IMG/VR virus record: IMGVR_UViG_3300036781_000275
Location: 1 to 64,000 of that record
Reading direction: 5' to 3' (one strand)
From: a virus
Length of the DNA: 64,000 nucleotides
A program made the translations under genes and the position numbers. Under the pieces are notes generated by a model that was not told the origin of the DNA, did no database searches, and worked only from the letters and a program-made list of their open reading frames with translations. How positions within the stretch are numbered: the stretch's first letter is position 1; every line of letters starts with the position of its first letter. Of the stretch, positions 16,068 to 24,500 are shown in pieces.

Positions 16068-16808
16068 TCAAAGATTGTGAGCGGCCCACTGGCTGAATCC
16101 GTACTCGGCATTATGCCCCGCGCCTGCTGCTTCCAGATTGAAACCCATCCCCGGTGTCCCATCGGACCACTCGCTATCCGTGGCCGAGCCAATCAGCACG
16201 CCGTTCTTATACAGACTGATCACGTTGCCAATCGCGTCAGCGGTAATCGTATCGCCGGTCACGACGTTGTATTGCGATCCGCTGAATGGCGAACCGCCGA
16301 TGTAGTCGAAGTCTCCGAGATCGCCATGCCATACGACGATGATCGCGTACCCGCCGCCGCCCTGATCCATCGAGAGCGAACACTCGTATCCGCGGTTCGT
16401 ATTGGCGGAGATTGCTGAACGGAGGTTGACGATAGTGCCGGTCGCGCGCTGATTCGCCGAGAACGGCGTCGTCAGAATCGCGGTGGCGTCGCGGAACCCA
16501 CCGCTCACGTCGATCTGCTGGCGGCCGAATGCGAGTCCCGGCGTCTTCTGCACGTTGGCCCATTTGAGCCCCGTCGTGAACCCGCCCCTCCAGATGCCGC
16601 CCTCTGAAATGGGGTTCTCTGTGCCGGCAAACGCCGAGCCGTAGCCCAACAATCCGTTCGCGCGTGCGCGTGCGAGCGCACGCCCAGTTCCCAGCCCGTC
16701 TACAAACGTTTGGCTGGGAACTGGCGCAACGAGTCGGTTTCGAACACGTACGGACGGCAGCTCAGATCTGGATGACCAGCGCGGCCGACGCGAATTCTGG
16801 CGTCGCAT
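16068..16808 (-). CDS. lectin-like (concanavalin/SPRY-type) fibre protein
   Basis: A 246-residue protein. Residues about 60-240 look like a SPRY/concanavalin-like sandwich: GDTITADAIGNVISLYKNG, then DGTPGMGF. Before it is an A-R-A-L type segment (GLGTGRALARARANGLLGYG). The only ATG is at 16808 and overlaps the upstream gene by 47 bases, so the start is uncertain; the first ~20 Arg/Ser-rich residues may not be translated. Likely a carbohydrate-binding fibre part. Confidence 0.55.
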   Translation of the reverse strand: MRRQNSRRPRWSSRSELPSVRVRNRLVAPVPSQTFVDGLGTGRALARARANGLLGYGSAFAGTENPISEGGIWRGGFTTGLKWANVQKTPGLAFGRQQIDVSGGFRDATAILTTPFSANQRATGTIVNLRSAISANTNRGYECSLSMDQGGGGYAIIVVWHGDLGDFDYIGGSPFSGSQYNVVTGDTITADAIGNVISLYKNGVLIGSATDSEWSDGTPGMGFNLEAAGAGHNAEYGFSQWAAHNL

Positions 16809-17388
16809 TCTGTGCGATCGCGAGCGCCGTGTACGGGATGAACATGGCCGCGCCTGATGCGGTCACGTCAACCGCGGATCCGCCCGACGTTGTGGAGAGC
16901 TTGAACGCGTCCGTCGTCAAACCCGACGCGAGCACGAAATACGCCGTGTTCTCTGCGAGCCCTGCTGGCAACACCGCGCCCGGCGCAGCGAGCACGAACA
17001 CGCGCTGATCCGTCGAGAGGCCATGCGCGGGCGCGGTGATCAAATCGCCCGTGTCCGCGGTGCCCACGATCGGCACATCCGAATCGAGCAGCCCGATCCA
17101 CTTGAGCGTGCCCGCCGTCGACGCGCTGTAAATGCCCCAGCCAATCGCGTTGACCGAGCCTGCGTCCGTCTTCTGGCCGCCCGTGCACGCGGAAGAGTTC
17201 GCGCGCTGACGGCCGCCCGCCGGCGACGTCGTGGCTGGTGAGCCGAACGTGATCGCGGCGCGCGCATAGCCCGCGTACGACAGCTCCGTGACGGTGCCGG
17301 CGCGGTAGTCGGTGATCGCGGACAACCACCCCACGTAATGCGAATCGAACGTGTTGAGGATGGCGTCGCGTGCTGATGTGGTAAGCAT
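16762..17388 (-). CDS. hypothetical tail/fibre protein
   Basis: A 208-residue protein (MLTTSARDAILNTFDSHYVG). The N-terminus, with Leu-Thr-Thr-x-A then a helix, resembles virion proteins encoded next to portal genes. The remainder has small repeated strands with GGSAVDVTASG and DSDVPIVGTADTGDLITAPA; the latter resembles a beta-prism or fibre shaft module. Encoded right after the portal. Role inferred from position. Confidence 0.55.
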   Translation of the reverse strand: MLTTSARDAILNTFDSHYVGWLSAITDYRAGTVTELSYAGYARAAITFGSPATTSPAGGRQRANSSACTGGQKTDAGSVNAIGWGIYSASTAGTLKWIGLLDSDVPIVGTADTGDLITAPAHGLSTDQRVFVLAAPGAVLPAGLAENTAYFVLASGLTTDAFKLSTTSGGSAVDVTASGAAMFIPYTALAIAQNATPEFASAALVIQI

Positions 17389-17440
17389 GAAATGTCTCCG
17401 AAAAGTGTGTGAGCTGTGATCCGATCAAAACACGCGAACG

Positions 17441-19174
17441 CTACGCCGCTTGCTGTCCTTTCCCCGGTGGCGGTGGCGCGCCGCCACCACCGCCCGGCCC
17501 TGCCGCTGATCCCGTCGCTTCGATGTTCGTACCGTCTGGCGTCGTGGCCGTGACGTGTACGCCTTCCGCCTCTGCGATCTTCACCCCCGACTTCGCTTCC
17601 GCGAGCATCCGGTCCTTCGTGAGCGCCGCGAGCTGCGTCAGGAGCGCATCATCGAGGCCCATGTCATCCGGCAACTTGCCGGTGCGCAGCACGTGCTGCA
17701 TCGCGGCCAAATCGATGCCGTCCTTGAGGTAAATCTCCCAGCACAGTTGCACGAACGGCAGGTTGAACTCTTCGAAGAACGACGTGTCGAATTCGAGCGA
17801 GCCGCCGGCCACGGGATCCAGTCCCATGTATGCGGCCATATCGCCCTGTGCGCCTTCGAGTGCGTCCTTGAGCGATTCGACGGCCGCCTTCAATCGGCCA
17901 TTGCGCGACCGTACCATGATCGCGACTTCCGTCGCGGTCATCGGGCTCGCGTCGGTCTTCCCTTCGAGCATGATGCCGCCCTGCAATTCCATGCGGCGTT
18001 CAAGATCGACGAGCCGCGTGCGCACTGCGCCAATGTCAACGCCAGATGTCTCCAGCATCTTCGCGTCGCCGCCCATCGGGACGTCGATGCCGTAACCGCC
18101 CATCTTCACGGTGCCTTCGCCTTTCGCTCTCGCGTCGCGGCCGATGAACACAGGCGTCGGGTTGCACATTTTGTGCATTTTTATCGCGTAATCGCTCGTG
18201 ACTTGCGTGTGCTCGACGTTCGTCTGCGCGAGCCCCCACAGATACGGCTCGCTCTTCAGCATGCCGAGCCGGCGGCCGAGGTACGCGACGCGCAGCGGAA
18301 TCGTCTTGGGGCCGCGCACGGTGCCCGACGTGTCAATCTGGATCGCGGTGCGACCGGTGCGCCGGCCATTGCTGGCCATGACGTCCTGCTCTTTCCAGAC
18401 CTCCCACGTGATTTCGCCGAGCCCAATAGGTTGCGGGTCGCCAACCGGATCGCCATCGTCGTTCATGCCGGTCGTCGTGGCCTGATCGTAAATGACTTCC
18501 TGCGTGAACACGCGGTACTGCTCGACTTCCTTCGTGCCGAAGCGTCCTTTCTTTTCTTCGATGCACTCTTTGATCACGACCTGCGCCAAGCGCTCGATGC
18601 CGCCAATGACCACGGGCACCCACGAGATGATCTGATCGGCGCGCACGACGCGCATGTACGGCCGGATCCCGCGCGTGTTGAGATCATCGAGCGTGAGATT
18701 CGATCCGACTGGCACGTTGGGATATTCCGTCAGAATCGCGACGTGCCCGTCGAGTCCTTCATCGAACGCCTGCCGCGCGAACACGTCGAGGTTTTGGCCT
18801 TCGCCGTCGATGTTCTCCAGCAGCTCAACGATCTTCTTGTCGATGTCGTCGCCGCGTTTGATGCCGCGGGCGAACACGATGCCCATCAGGCCCTGCGCGG
18901 TCTGCTCGTACGCGTCGAACGCCCACGTGATGGCGAGGCGGGCTTGATAGTCGAGCGTGTCTTCAGAGAGAAACTTGGGGAGATATTGCGCCGACTGGTT
19001 CTGCGAGTACGTCGCGTCGGGCATCATGGCGACGGAGCCGCGAAATGCCGGCGTGCCGCGGCGCACGTCGTGACAGAAGTCCCACTTCAGCTTCTGCAAG
19101 TCGTACGCGGCGCATGTCGCGTCTGGCGTATCGCCCGACGAGGCCGCGTCGGGTGTGTCGTTCGAAGATGCCAT
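17441..19174 (-). CDS. portal protein (DUF4055-type)
   Basis: A 577-residue protein. The motif DFCHDVRRGTPAFRGSVAMM near the N-terminus, the wing/stem region (WAFDAYEQTAQGLMGIVFAR), and SRNGRLKAAVESLKDALEGA plus the C-terminal acidic and Gly/Pro-rich tail fit the DUF4055 portal family. It forms the dodecameric vertex through which terminase pumps DNA. The location between fibre genes and terminase, rather than immediately next to terminase, is a little unusual; a TOPRIM protein and small genes intervene. Confidence 0.82.
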   Translation of the reverse strand: MASSNDTPDAASSGDTPDATCAAYDLQKLKWDFCHDVRRGTPAFRGSVAMMPDATYSQNQSAQYLPKFLSEDTLDYQARLAITWAFDAYEQTAQGLMGIVFARGIKRGDDIDKKIVELLENIDGEGQNLDVFARQAFDEGLDGHVAILTEYPNVPVGSNLTLDDLNTRGIRPYMRVVRADQIISWVPVVIGGIERLAQVVIKECIEEKKGRFGTKEVEQYRVFTQEVIYDQATTTGMNDDGDPVGDPQPIGLGEITWEVWKEQDVMASNGRRTGRTAIQIDTSGTVRGPKTIPLRVAYLGRRLGMLKSEPYLWGLAQTNVEHTQVTSDYAIKMHKMCNPTPVFIGRDARAKGEGTVKMGGYGIDVPMGGDAKMLETSGVDIGAVRTRLVDLERRMELQGGIMLEGKTDASPMTATEVAIMVRSRNGRLKAAVESLKDALEGAQGDMAAYMGLDPVAGGSLEFDTSFFEEFNLPFVQLCWEIYLKDGIDLAAMQHVLRTGKLPDDMGLDDALLTQLAALTKDRMLAEAKSGVKIAEAEGVHVTATTPDGTNIEATGSAAGPGGGGGAPPPPGKGQQAA

Positions 19175-19296
19175 CGTCCCCCGGATTGACGCGGGGAACT
19201 ATGACGGCACGTATGCCTCTCTGTCAACGAGCTGTTTGGCAGCCTGAGCCGGTTTGGGCGGCCACTTTGCGCGTTTCGTCCCACCTGAACGCGACG

Positions 19297-19320
19297 ATGG
19301 GCGGCATTTCGGCCGCCCAT
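19297..19320 (-). other. perfect 9-bp hairpin upstream of the portal gene
   Basis: The arms ATGGGCGGC and GCCGCCCAT are exact complements around a 6-base loop. It sits in the 162-base gap between the TopoVI-A-like gene and the portal gene. No T-run follows on either strand, so it is not a clear terminator. The rest of the gap shows no gene. Confidence 0.5.
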
Positions 19321-19336
19321 CTGTCACCCCGGCGAG

Positions 19337-20386
19337 TTACTCCTCTTCGTCCCCGTCCGGTTCCTCCTCCTCGTCTTCATCGTCGCTCGGCTCAACTGGC
19401 GGCTCCTCATCGATGAGCGCCGCAAGGTTGCCCGCGAAATCGTCGGGCATCTCTTTGCGCAGATCCTGCGCGACGGTCGTGTACGCATCGCTCACCAGCC
19501 CCAGCTCGGTGCGCGCCTCCTGCTCTGCGCGCAACACGCTGTTCCATGCGTCGACGTCCAGCTCTTTCATGACCTCGCGTTCCACGAGATCCGCGAGCAC
19601 GGTCGGATCGAGCGCGTCCAGCTCCCACGATTCGTCGCCGTACTTGAACTGGTAATCGTTGAACCGGCTGTCGGTTTCCTTCGCCGGGTTCGGCGGCGGC
19701 TTGTACCGATCTATCTGCGGCATGTTGAGCGCGAGCCGCCGCACCTCGACGCTGCGCGCGCCGAATAGCACGAGGCGATCACGAATGTCGCGCGTCATGT
19801 CGATCCCGCTCGGATCGTGATCGCCGAAATGCAGGATCAAAATGTCACGGCCCGGATTGATGCGCCCGACACCCTTCGGCTTGGTGCCGACGCTCACGTG
19901 CCTCAGTCGCTGCGCTGCGCCCCAGATTTCGGAATCGCTCGTGTAGCCGCGGCACGAGAAGAACGGCAACCGCCATTTGTGCGCGACGCGTTCGAACACG
20001 CCCATCAGTGCGTCTTTCTCGAACCACACTTCGATGTACGTGGGCTGCGTCAGCCACCGATCAAAGCGGAATTGTTCGGCGACGGCCTGCACGATGTCGG
20101 CCGGCGATTCCCACTTCGACAGATCCTGAAGGTTGCGTGTGCGATCGACAATCGCGCTCCAGTCAATCAGGCCAGCGCGCCGGCCCTTGCTGACGATGTT
20201 GCCGAGCCGGTTGTATTCGCGCGCCGTGTTCGGGATGTAATCACGGCTCACGAATTGGTAATAGAGCTGGCGCAGCGTGAGCGTGTAGCCGAGCGCTGCG
20301 TACTCGTCGATGATCTGGTTCGCCTGTACGATCACCGCGAGTGTGGCGTCCTTCATGCCGACGACTTCGTACGCAATCTTCGGCAT
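19337..20386 (-). CDS. topoisomerase VI A / Spo11-like TOPRIM domain protein
   Basis: A 349-residue protein (MPKIAYEVVGMKDATLAVIV). The N-terminal half is helical with LTLRQLYYQFVSRDYIPNT, a winged-helix-like region, and a Tyr/Arg-rich RRAGLIDWSAIVDRTR. The TOPRIM-type core DILILHFGDHDPSGIDMTRD carries the acidic D-x-D as in TopoVI-A. An acidic tail (DDEDEEEEPDGDEEE) follows. Such proteins are known in phages, but function is not settled; DNA cleavage is inferred from fold only. Located between the portal and small genes. Confidence 0.68.
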   Translation of the reverse strand: MPKIAYEVVGMKDATLAVIVQANQIIDEYAALGYTLTLRQLYYQFVSRDYIPNTAREYNRLGNIVSKGRRAGLIDWSAIVDRTRNLQDLSKWESPADIVQAVAEQFRFDRWLTQPTYIEVWFEKDALMGVFERVAHKWRLPFFSCRGYTSDSEIWGAAQRLRHVSVGTKPKGVGRINPGRDILILHFGDHDPSGIDMTRDIRDRLVLFGARSVEVRRLALNMPQIDRYKPPPNPAKETDSRFNDYQFKYGDESWELDALDPTVLADLVEREVMKELDVDAWNSVLRAEQEARTELGLVSDAYTTVAQDLRKEMPDDFAGNLAALIDEEPPVEPSDDEDEEEEPDGDEEE

Positions 20387-20387
20387 G

Positions 20388-21029
20388 CTATTTCGCGTCG
20401 CCGCTCACGCAAAACTGATCCAGCCATGCGTGTACATCCGCCAAGGTGCGTTGATCCGCGTCATTCCATCCTCGCACAACGGACACCATCTCCTCTGTGC
20501 CACCAACTTCCAGCACCGCGCCGGCGAGACAGAAGCAATCGCCTTTGTCTGGCAGCACTTTCTTGTCAGCGCCCTTGATCCAATGTTCGGGGTCAAGCAA
20601 CGCTTTCGCTTTTGTTGCGATTTCGCACGTGGGTTGCGCATAAGGCTTCGGCGCGGCAATGAGACCGCCACCGTGCCAGTCGCCACCGTGCCAGTCGCCA
20701 CCGCGCCAGACGCCACCGCGCCAGTCGCCACCGCGCCAGACGCCACCGCGCCAGTCGCCACCGTGCCAGTCGCCACCGCGCCAGACGCCACCGCGCCAGT
20801 CGCCACCGCGCCAGACGCCACCGCGCCAGTCGCCACCGCGCCAGACGCCACCGCGCCAGTCGCCACCGTGCCAGACGCCACCGTGCCAGACGCCACCGCG
20901 CCAGACGCCACCGTGCCAGTCGCCACCGCGCCAGACAACGCGGCCTCGCGCGTCGATCTCTATGTCGGCGTTTTCGGTAATCGCGCGCACCAGCCATGCG
21001 GGCGCGTTTGAGAGTTCGGAAATTTTCAT
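20388..21029 (-). CDS. WxGG pentapeptide-repeat protein
   Basis: A 213-residue protein starting MKISELSNAPAWLVRAITEN at an ATG preceded by a purine-rich stretch. Residues about 37-127 hold 18 exact pentads W(R/H)GG(D/V). A C-terminal domain follows (KALLDPEHWIKGADKKVLP, then a Cys-containing GDCFCLAGAVLEVGG). Repeats of this kind are seen in scattered phage and bacterial proteins and may form a beta-helix-like or Trp-ladder structure. Function unknown. The DNA copy number is likely to vary. Confidence 0.75.
   Translation of the reverse strand: MKISELSNAPAWLVRAITENADIEIDARGRVVWRGGDWHGGVWRGGVWHGGVWHGGDWRGGVWRGGDWRGGVWRGGDWRGGVWRGGDWHGGDWRGGVWRGGDWRGGVWRGGDWHGGDWHGGGLIAAPKPYAQPTCEIATKAKALLDPEHWIKGADKKVLPDKGDCFCLAGAVLEVGGTEEMVSVVRGWNDADQRTLADVHAWLDQFCVSGDAK
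20666..20935 (-). repeat. 18 tandem copies of a 15-bp repeat
   Basis: The unit is cgccaccgYgccagW on the plus strand and holds exactly 18 copies (270 bp) with only two variable positions. It encodes the WxGG pentads in the overlapping gene. Because units are 15 bp, slippage keeps the frame. Variation is confined to R/H and D/V codons. Confidence 0.95.
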
Positions 21030-21054
21030 TGCCTTAGAGAGAAGAATCTGGTCA

Positions 21055-21408
21055 TCACAAACCGTCCGCTTTGCGCATGAGCGTTTTCGCCTGCTCGATT
21101 GTAAACGCGCCACCCATGCGCCGATGAAACTGCTGCACTGCCGCTGCTTCCGACATATGCCTGAACAGTTTGATTTCCTCGGCGTTTGGAGCTGGCCATT
21201 GTGGCTGTACATCTGGCGCGAGCACGCGCACGCCGCCATCGGTTCTATAGACTTCGACCACGTTGATTGCCGGCGTAATGCCGTTGTCGAATTGGCGCAG
21301 TGAGATTAGCCCGCCAGTGCCATCGGGAAAGCTGAACTGCACGATCCGTTCGCCCGGCGCAGCACATTTCTGCGCGCCGGGCGCTGGTTCCACCTGTGCC
21401 AGCTTCAC
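21055..21408 (-). CDS. hypothetical protein
   Basis: A 117-residue protein beginning VKLAQVEPAPGAQKCAAPG from a GTG that overlaps the upstream stop (CTGTGA). Middle: FSFPDGTGGLISLRQFDNG, a beta segment. The C-terminus is helical (MSEAAAVQQFHRRMGGAFTI). No family recognised. It is in a two-gene unit with the upstream 87-residue gene under promoter-operator a. Confidence 0.6.
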   Translation of the reverse strand: MKLAQVEPAPGAQKCAAPGERIVQFSFPDGTGGLISLRQFDNGITPAINVVEVYRTDGGVRVLAPDVQPQWPAPNAEEIKLFRHMSEAAAVQQFHRRMGGAFTIEQAKTLMRKADGL

Positions 21409-21668
21409 AGTTCTTCCTCGGTGATTGGCAATGGTTCGCCCGTGTCCTCGTTGACCGCGCTCAGCGTGTACGCGTGCCGGTAGTCGAGGCACCGGCTGAT
21501 CTCGTGCCGCGCCATCGCGAACGCATGCTCGCGATCCTGCTCGGACCACGACGCGCTGACCGGCATGCCGTCCGTCGAGACCCAGCGGCGATGACCGCCG
21601 TTCACGGGATCTCGCTCGATGTGCAGCACGATGCTCGTGCGTTGCGTTTCGGTTTCCGTCATTGCCAC
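21405..21668 (-). CDS. hypothetical acidic protein, first gene under promoter-operator a
   Basis: An 87-residue protein (MAMTETETQRTSIVLHIERD) with an N-terminal beta segment, then HAFAMARHEISRCLDYRHAY and an acidic end. The start follows the conserved leader (GGAAG...GGAGTCAATG pattern). No family recognised. Being directly behind a regulon promoter suggests it belongs to the early/regulated set although it neighbours terminase. Confidence 0.6.
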   Translation of the reverse strand: MAMTETETQRTSIVLHIERDPVNGGHRRWVSTDGMPVSASWSEQDREHAFAMARHEISRCLDYRHAYTLSAVNEDTGEPLPITEEEL

Positions 21669-21717
21669 ATTGACTCCGCATTGGAAGTTGTTTGGTCTGG
21701 CCCTGCCCGATGAGATA

Positions 21718-21745
21718 AAGCTAACGCCTGTTAGGTGCCTGTCAA
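21718..21745 (-). promoter_or_regulatory. regulon promoter-operator a
   Basis: TTGACA, 16-bp spacer and TAGCTT. The palindrome CTAACGCCTGTTAG (21721-21734) lies in the spacer and ends in the -10. The flanks (TGTTTTACGTGAGGGC upstream; a GGGCAGGGCC leader downstream) match two other copies, e and k. Drives 21668 leftward. Confidence 0.75.
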
Positions 21746-21776
21746 GCCCTCACGTAAAACATTGATTTTCCCACAG

Positions 21777-23186
21777 TTAGAACCGCACACGCACTCGGCC
21801 CCATTTCCCGCGCACCGTATTCAGCCGGTAGCGCCACTCGTCGCCGATATGGTCCTCGTTCTCTGTGTTGACGTCGTTGATCTTGATCAAATCGCGCTGG
21901 AGCGCCGGCACGGTGCGAATGAATTGCGGGCACGTGTTCCAGCAGAAAAACCCCGCCTCTTCCATCGCCGATTTCTTCGCGTCCTTGAAATCGTGCGACG
22001 CCATTAGCATCGATCGGCATTTCTCCCAGCCATTGACGCGATGGTTGTCGGCGTCAATCCAATCAACGCCGCGCTCCTTCATCTGCTTCGCAATCGAGTC
22101 GCCGGTTGTGGCGTCGTGCGTGATCGTCGGATCAGCCGGCCCACCGTACACGGTCACACCGTACTTGTCCTGAATTGTTTTGTCTGCTGCGAGCACCGCC
22201 TCTGCGATCTGGCGGTTTGTCCAGTGCACGCCCTCGTTCGGCTTGCCTGACCACCCGTAAATCTCTGCGATGCGAAACACTGTGCCGGGCGGAAACTTGT
22301 ACATGCGCCCGTCCGCCAGCTCGCACGGCGTGCCGTCGCTCTCCGCGTAGTAGCCCACGCTGAACGGTTTCGCCGAGCCCCAGTCGAACGCACGGTCAAC
22401 GTACCACGCCTTCGGGATCCTGAATGGCTGCATCACGTGCACATCAGCGTTCCACAGATCATCGAAGAATCCGCCGGCCACTATGTCCCACCCACCCTTG
22501 AGCCACGCTTTGCGCCGGTGCGGATCCGTGTCGGCGGCCAAGATGTGCGGATACCGCGGGTCCGCTTTGATCAGCGCTTTGTTCTCGGACCAGTGGCCGC
22601 GCACGCGCACGCGTGTGATGCCGCCTTTGAGCCGGATGATCTTGCCGGCGGGCGCGGGATCGATGACGTACGCCTTCACGACGTGGTGCCCAACACCGAA
22701 CGGGTTCGTGGTCGCGCGGATCCGCCGCGGCACGCCCGGATGCGTCGAGCGACAGCACGTGTTCATCGCCTCATAGCACTGCATGTTCGGCCAGTTCGTT
22801 AGCTCATCCCAGCCGATCCACGGGTACTCGTGCCCGTGATAATTCCAGTAGTCTTTCGGCGATGCCATGTAGCGCAACAACAGCTCTTCGCCCGTTGCGA
22901 ATTTCCAAATGTGGTCGCTGGCGTTGTACTTGGCGTCAGGGAAGCATGCCGAGAACAGACGGATCGATTTCTCGATGACGTCGCTCAGCTCCTTGTAGGT
23001 GCGCCGGAACAGGATGCCGCGCCAGTATCGGCCGTACCCCTGCCCGACCTCGCTCGCGAAGTCCGCGAGCAGCGCGACGGTCTTACCGGGTCCGCGCGTC
23101 CCGTCGTAAATCGTCTCTAGCGCCGGCGATGTCAGGAACACGCGCTGCGAGCCGGGTTGCGCTTCCCACGCGGCGAAATCGATCAC
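21777..23186 (-). CDS. terL: terminase large subunit
   Basis: A 469-residue ATPase-nuclease. Walker A GTRGPGKT at residues 29-36, Walker B YPWIGWDEL near 120, and a coupling motif ATTNPFG near 160. The nuclease domain has FDWGSAKPFSVGYY (about 270) and further acidic residues (YGGPADPTITHD). This matches the phage TerL arrangement that packages and cuts DNA at the portal. The start overlaps the upstream HNH stop by 4 bases. A regulon promoter lies just beyond its 3' end. Confidence 0.92.
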   Translation of the reverse strand: MIDFAAWEAQPGSQRVFLTSPALETIYDGTRGPGKTVALLADFASEVGQGYGRYWRGILFRRTYKELSDVIEKSIRLFSACFPDAKYNASDHIWKFATGEELLLRYMASPKDYWNYHGHEYPWIGWDELTNWPNMQCYEAMNTCCRSTHPGVPRRIRATTNPFGVGHHVVKAYVIDPAPAGKIIRLKGGITRVRVRGHWSENKALIKADPRYPHILAADTDPHRRKAWLKGGWDIVAGGFFDDLWNADVHVMQPFRIPKAWYVDRAFDWGSAKPFSVGYYAESDGTPCELADGRMYKFPPGTVFRIAEIYGWSGKPNEGVHWTNRQIAEAVLAADKTIQDKYGVTVYGGPADPTITHDATTGDSIAKQMKERGVDWIDADNHRVNGWEKCRSMLMASHDFKDAKKSAMEEAGFFCWNTCPQFIRTVPALQRDLIKINDVNTENEDHIGDEWRYRLNTVRGKWGRVRVRF

Positions 23187-23821
23187 CGTTGGTCCTCGGA
23201 TGATTCGTCATCAGCCGCGTCGTCTGTCACAGACGGCAGCGGTCGCATACCGAATTCCAGCGGTTTTGACGGCTCTCCTATCACAATCTGCGTCGGGTCG
23301 TCCTTCGATCTCCGCCGGCCGCGTCGCCATTCGCGGGTCACGTGCAGGTGGCACGGATAGCACAACAGACGCAAATTCGCCGGGCGATCATCACCGCCGT
23401 CTGCTACCGGGATAATGTGGTCACACTGCCACGGTGCTGCTGCGAGTGGGCACGCCGGTCCCTGCTCGCCTCGGTAGATCCGGCGCTTCTCGTTGTCCCA
23501 CGAACTGTGCCAGTCGTACCGCATCCAGCCCGGATGTTCGAGCTTGCATCGACGGCACCGCCTGTCGCGCCGCTTGATCGTCTCCGCGAGCGCCTCCCAC
23601 GACGCCACGCACAGAAATTGGTCGACGCACCCCTCGCCACAGAACGTCGATCGCCGCGGCGCGACTTCACGACCGCACCACCGACACAGCCGGCGGCCGT
23701 GCGCGCCGCGTCCAGCCGGCTGCTGCACGTCGAGCCCGCGCCGCACGCGCCACCGCCCCCATGGCGGGATGATGAGTTTTTTTACGCGATCGTGCGGACT
23801 GCCTTCGGCGAACCCGCTCAT
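23183..23821 (-). CDS. HNH endonuclease next to terminase
   Basis: A 212-residue protein. It has zinc-binding pairs (CRWCG..CGEGC; CRRCKLEHPGW) and an HNH core QCDHIIPVADGGDDRPANLR followed by LLCYPCHLHVT (about 132-165). HNH nucleases beside terminase assist packaging cleavage in several phage groups. The gene overlaps both neighbours by 4 bases, so it is part of the terminase unit. Cleavage specificity unknown. Confidence 0.85.
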   Translation of the reverse strand: MSGFAEGSPHDRVKKLIIPPWGRWRVRRGLDVQQPAGRGAHGRRLCRWCGREVAPRRSTFCGEGCVDQFLCVASWEALAETIKRRDRRCRRCKLEHPGWMRYDWHSSWDNEKRRIYRGEQGPACPLAAAPWQCDHIIPVADGGDDRPANLRLLCYPCHLHVTREWRRGRRRSKDDPTQIVIGEPSKPLEFGMRPLPSVTDDAADDESSEDQR

Positions 23822-24459
23822 CGCGCGGGCTCATCATCGAGCGCGTTCACGGCACGCTCCGCTTCCGCGGCCAGCTCGGCCTGTTGGCGCGTCGATACCT
23901 TCTCCCACTCCGCCTCATCGGTAAGGCGCATCGGCAGCTTGAGCACGCCAGCCTTCGCGCGCTCTTGACTGTCGTCTTTCTCGACACTTGCCGCGGTTTC
24001 CTTCCCGTTCACGTCATGCGCGCGACGTTCGAGATCCGCCGAGAGCTTCGCCATGCGCGTCAAGTCGGTGACGTCTTTGATGTCCTCGGGCTTCATGCTG
24101 GCCAGCTTCTGCACGACCTGTAGCTGCATGGCCTTCGCGATCTTGATGTGTCGCGCCGCCATTTTTTTTCGCTCGGCCACCGCGCTCCGCGTCTCTTCGC
24201 GGGCGAGATGTCGGTCGTATTCAAGCGCCCGGCTTACCCAATCGTTTGCCTGTGACCACTTCTTGAGTTGTGGGACACCATACGGCAACCCCTTTGCAGT
24301 GCGTTTGCCGGCGGCGTTCTCAGCGGCGTAAACGATTGTCGCGGCTTCTCTTACGGTTCGTCGTGCGCCGAGATCGAGATAGACCGTGAACGCCCCGAAC
24401 GACCGCGACGATTCACGGTCGAGCGCATCCCATGGGTTGCGTTCGTCGGCTGCCGGCAT
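23818..24459 (-). CDS. terS: terminase small subunit (probable)
   Basis: A 213-residue protein with an N-terminal SFGAFTVYLDLGARRTVREA and a helix-turn-helix-like QLKKWSQANDWVSRALEYDR, a pattern typical of terminase small subunits that bind pac DNA. The middle is a charged helix; the C-terminus is acidic (NALDDEPAR). It is encoded just upstream of the HNH and large subunit genes. The DNA site it recognises is not visible. Confidence 0.7.
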   Translation of the reverse strand: MPAADERNPWDALDRESSRSFGAFTVYLDLGARRTVREAATIVYAAENAAGKRTAKGLPYGVPQLKKWSQANDWVSRALEYDRHLAREETRSAVAERKKMAARHIKIAKAMQLQVVQKLASMKPEDIKDVTDLTRMAKLSADLERRAHDVNGKETAASVEKDDSQERAKAGVLKLPMRLTDEAEWEKVSTRQQAELAAEAERAVNALDDEPAR

Positions 24460-24500
24460 GACGGACGTGCGCGCGTGCCCAGCGTCGGGCGAGCGCGGAG

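Noticed and set aside
17555-19189. A 544-codon open frame on the plus strand over the portal gene
   Set aside because: It mirrors the portal gene and has the same reverse-frame composition (Arg/His/Leu).
20593-20997. Alternate frames coding RWRLA- and SGAVAT-type repeats
   Set aside because: They are the other two frames of the 15-bp tandem repeat. The WxGG frame has the proper start and C-terminal domain.
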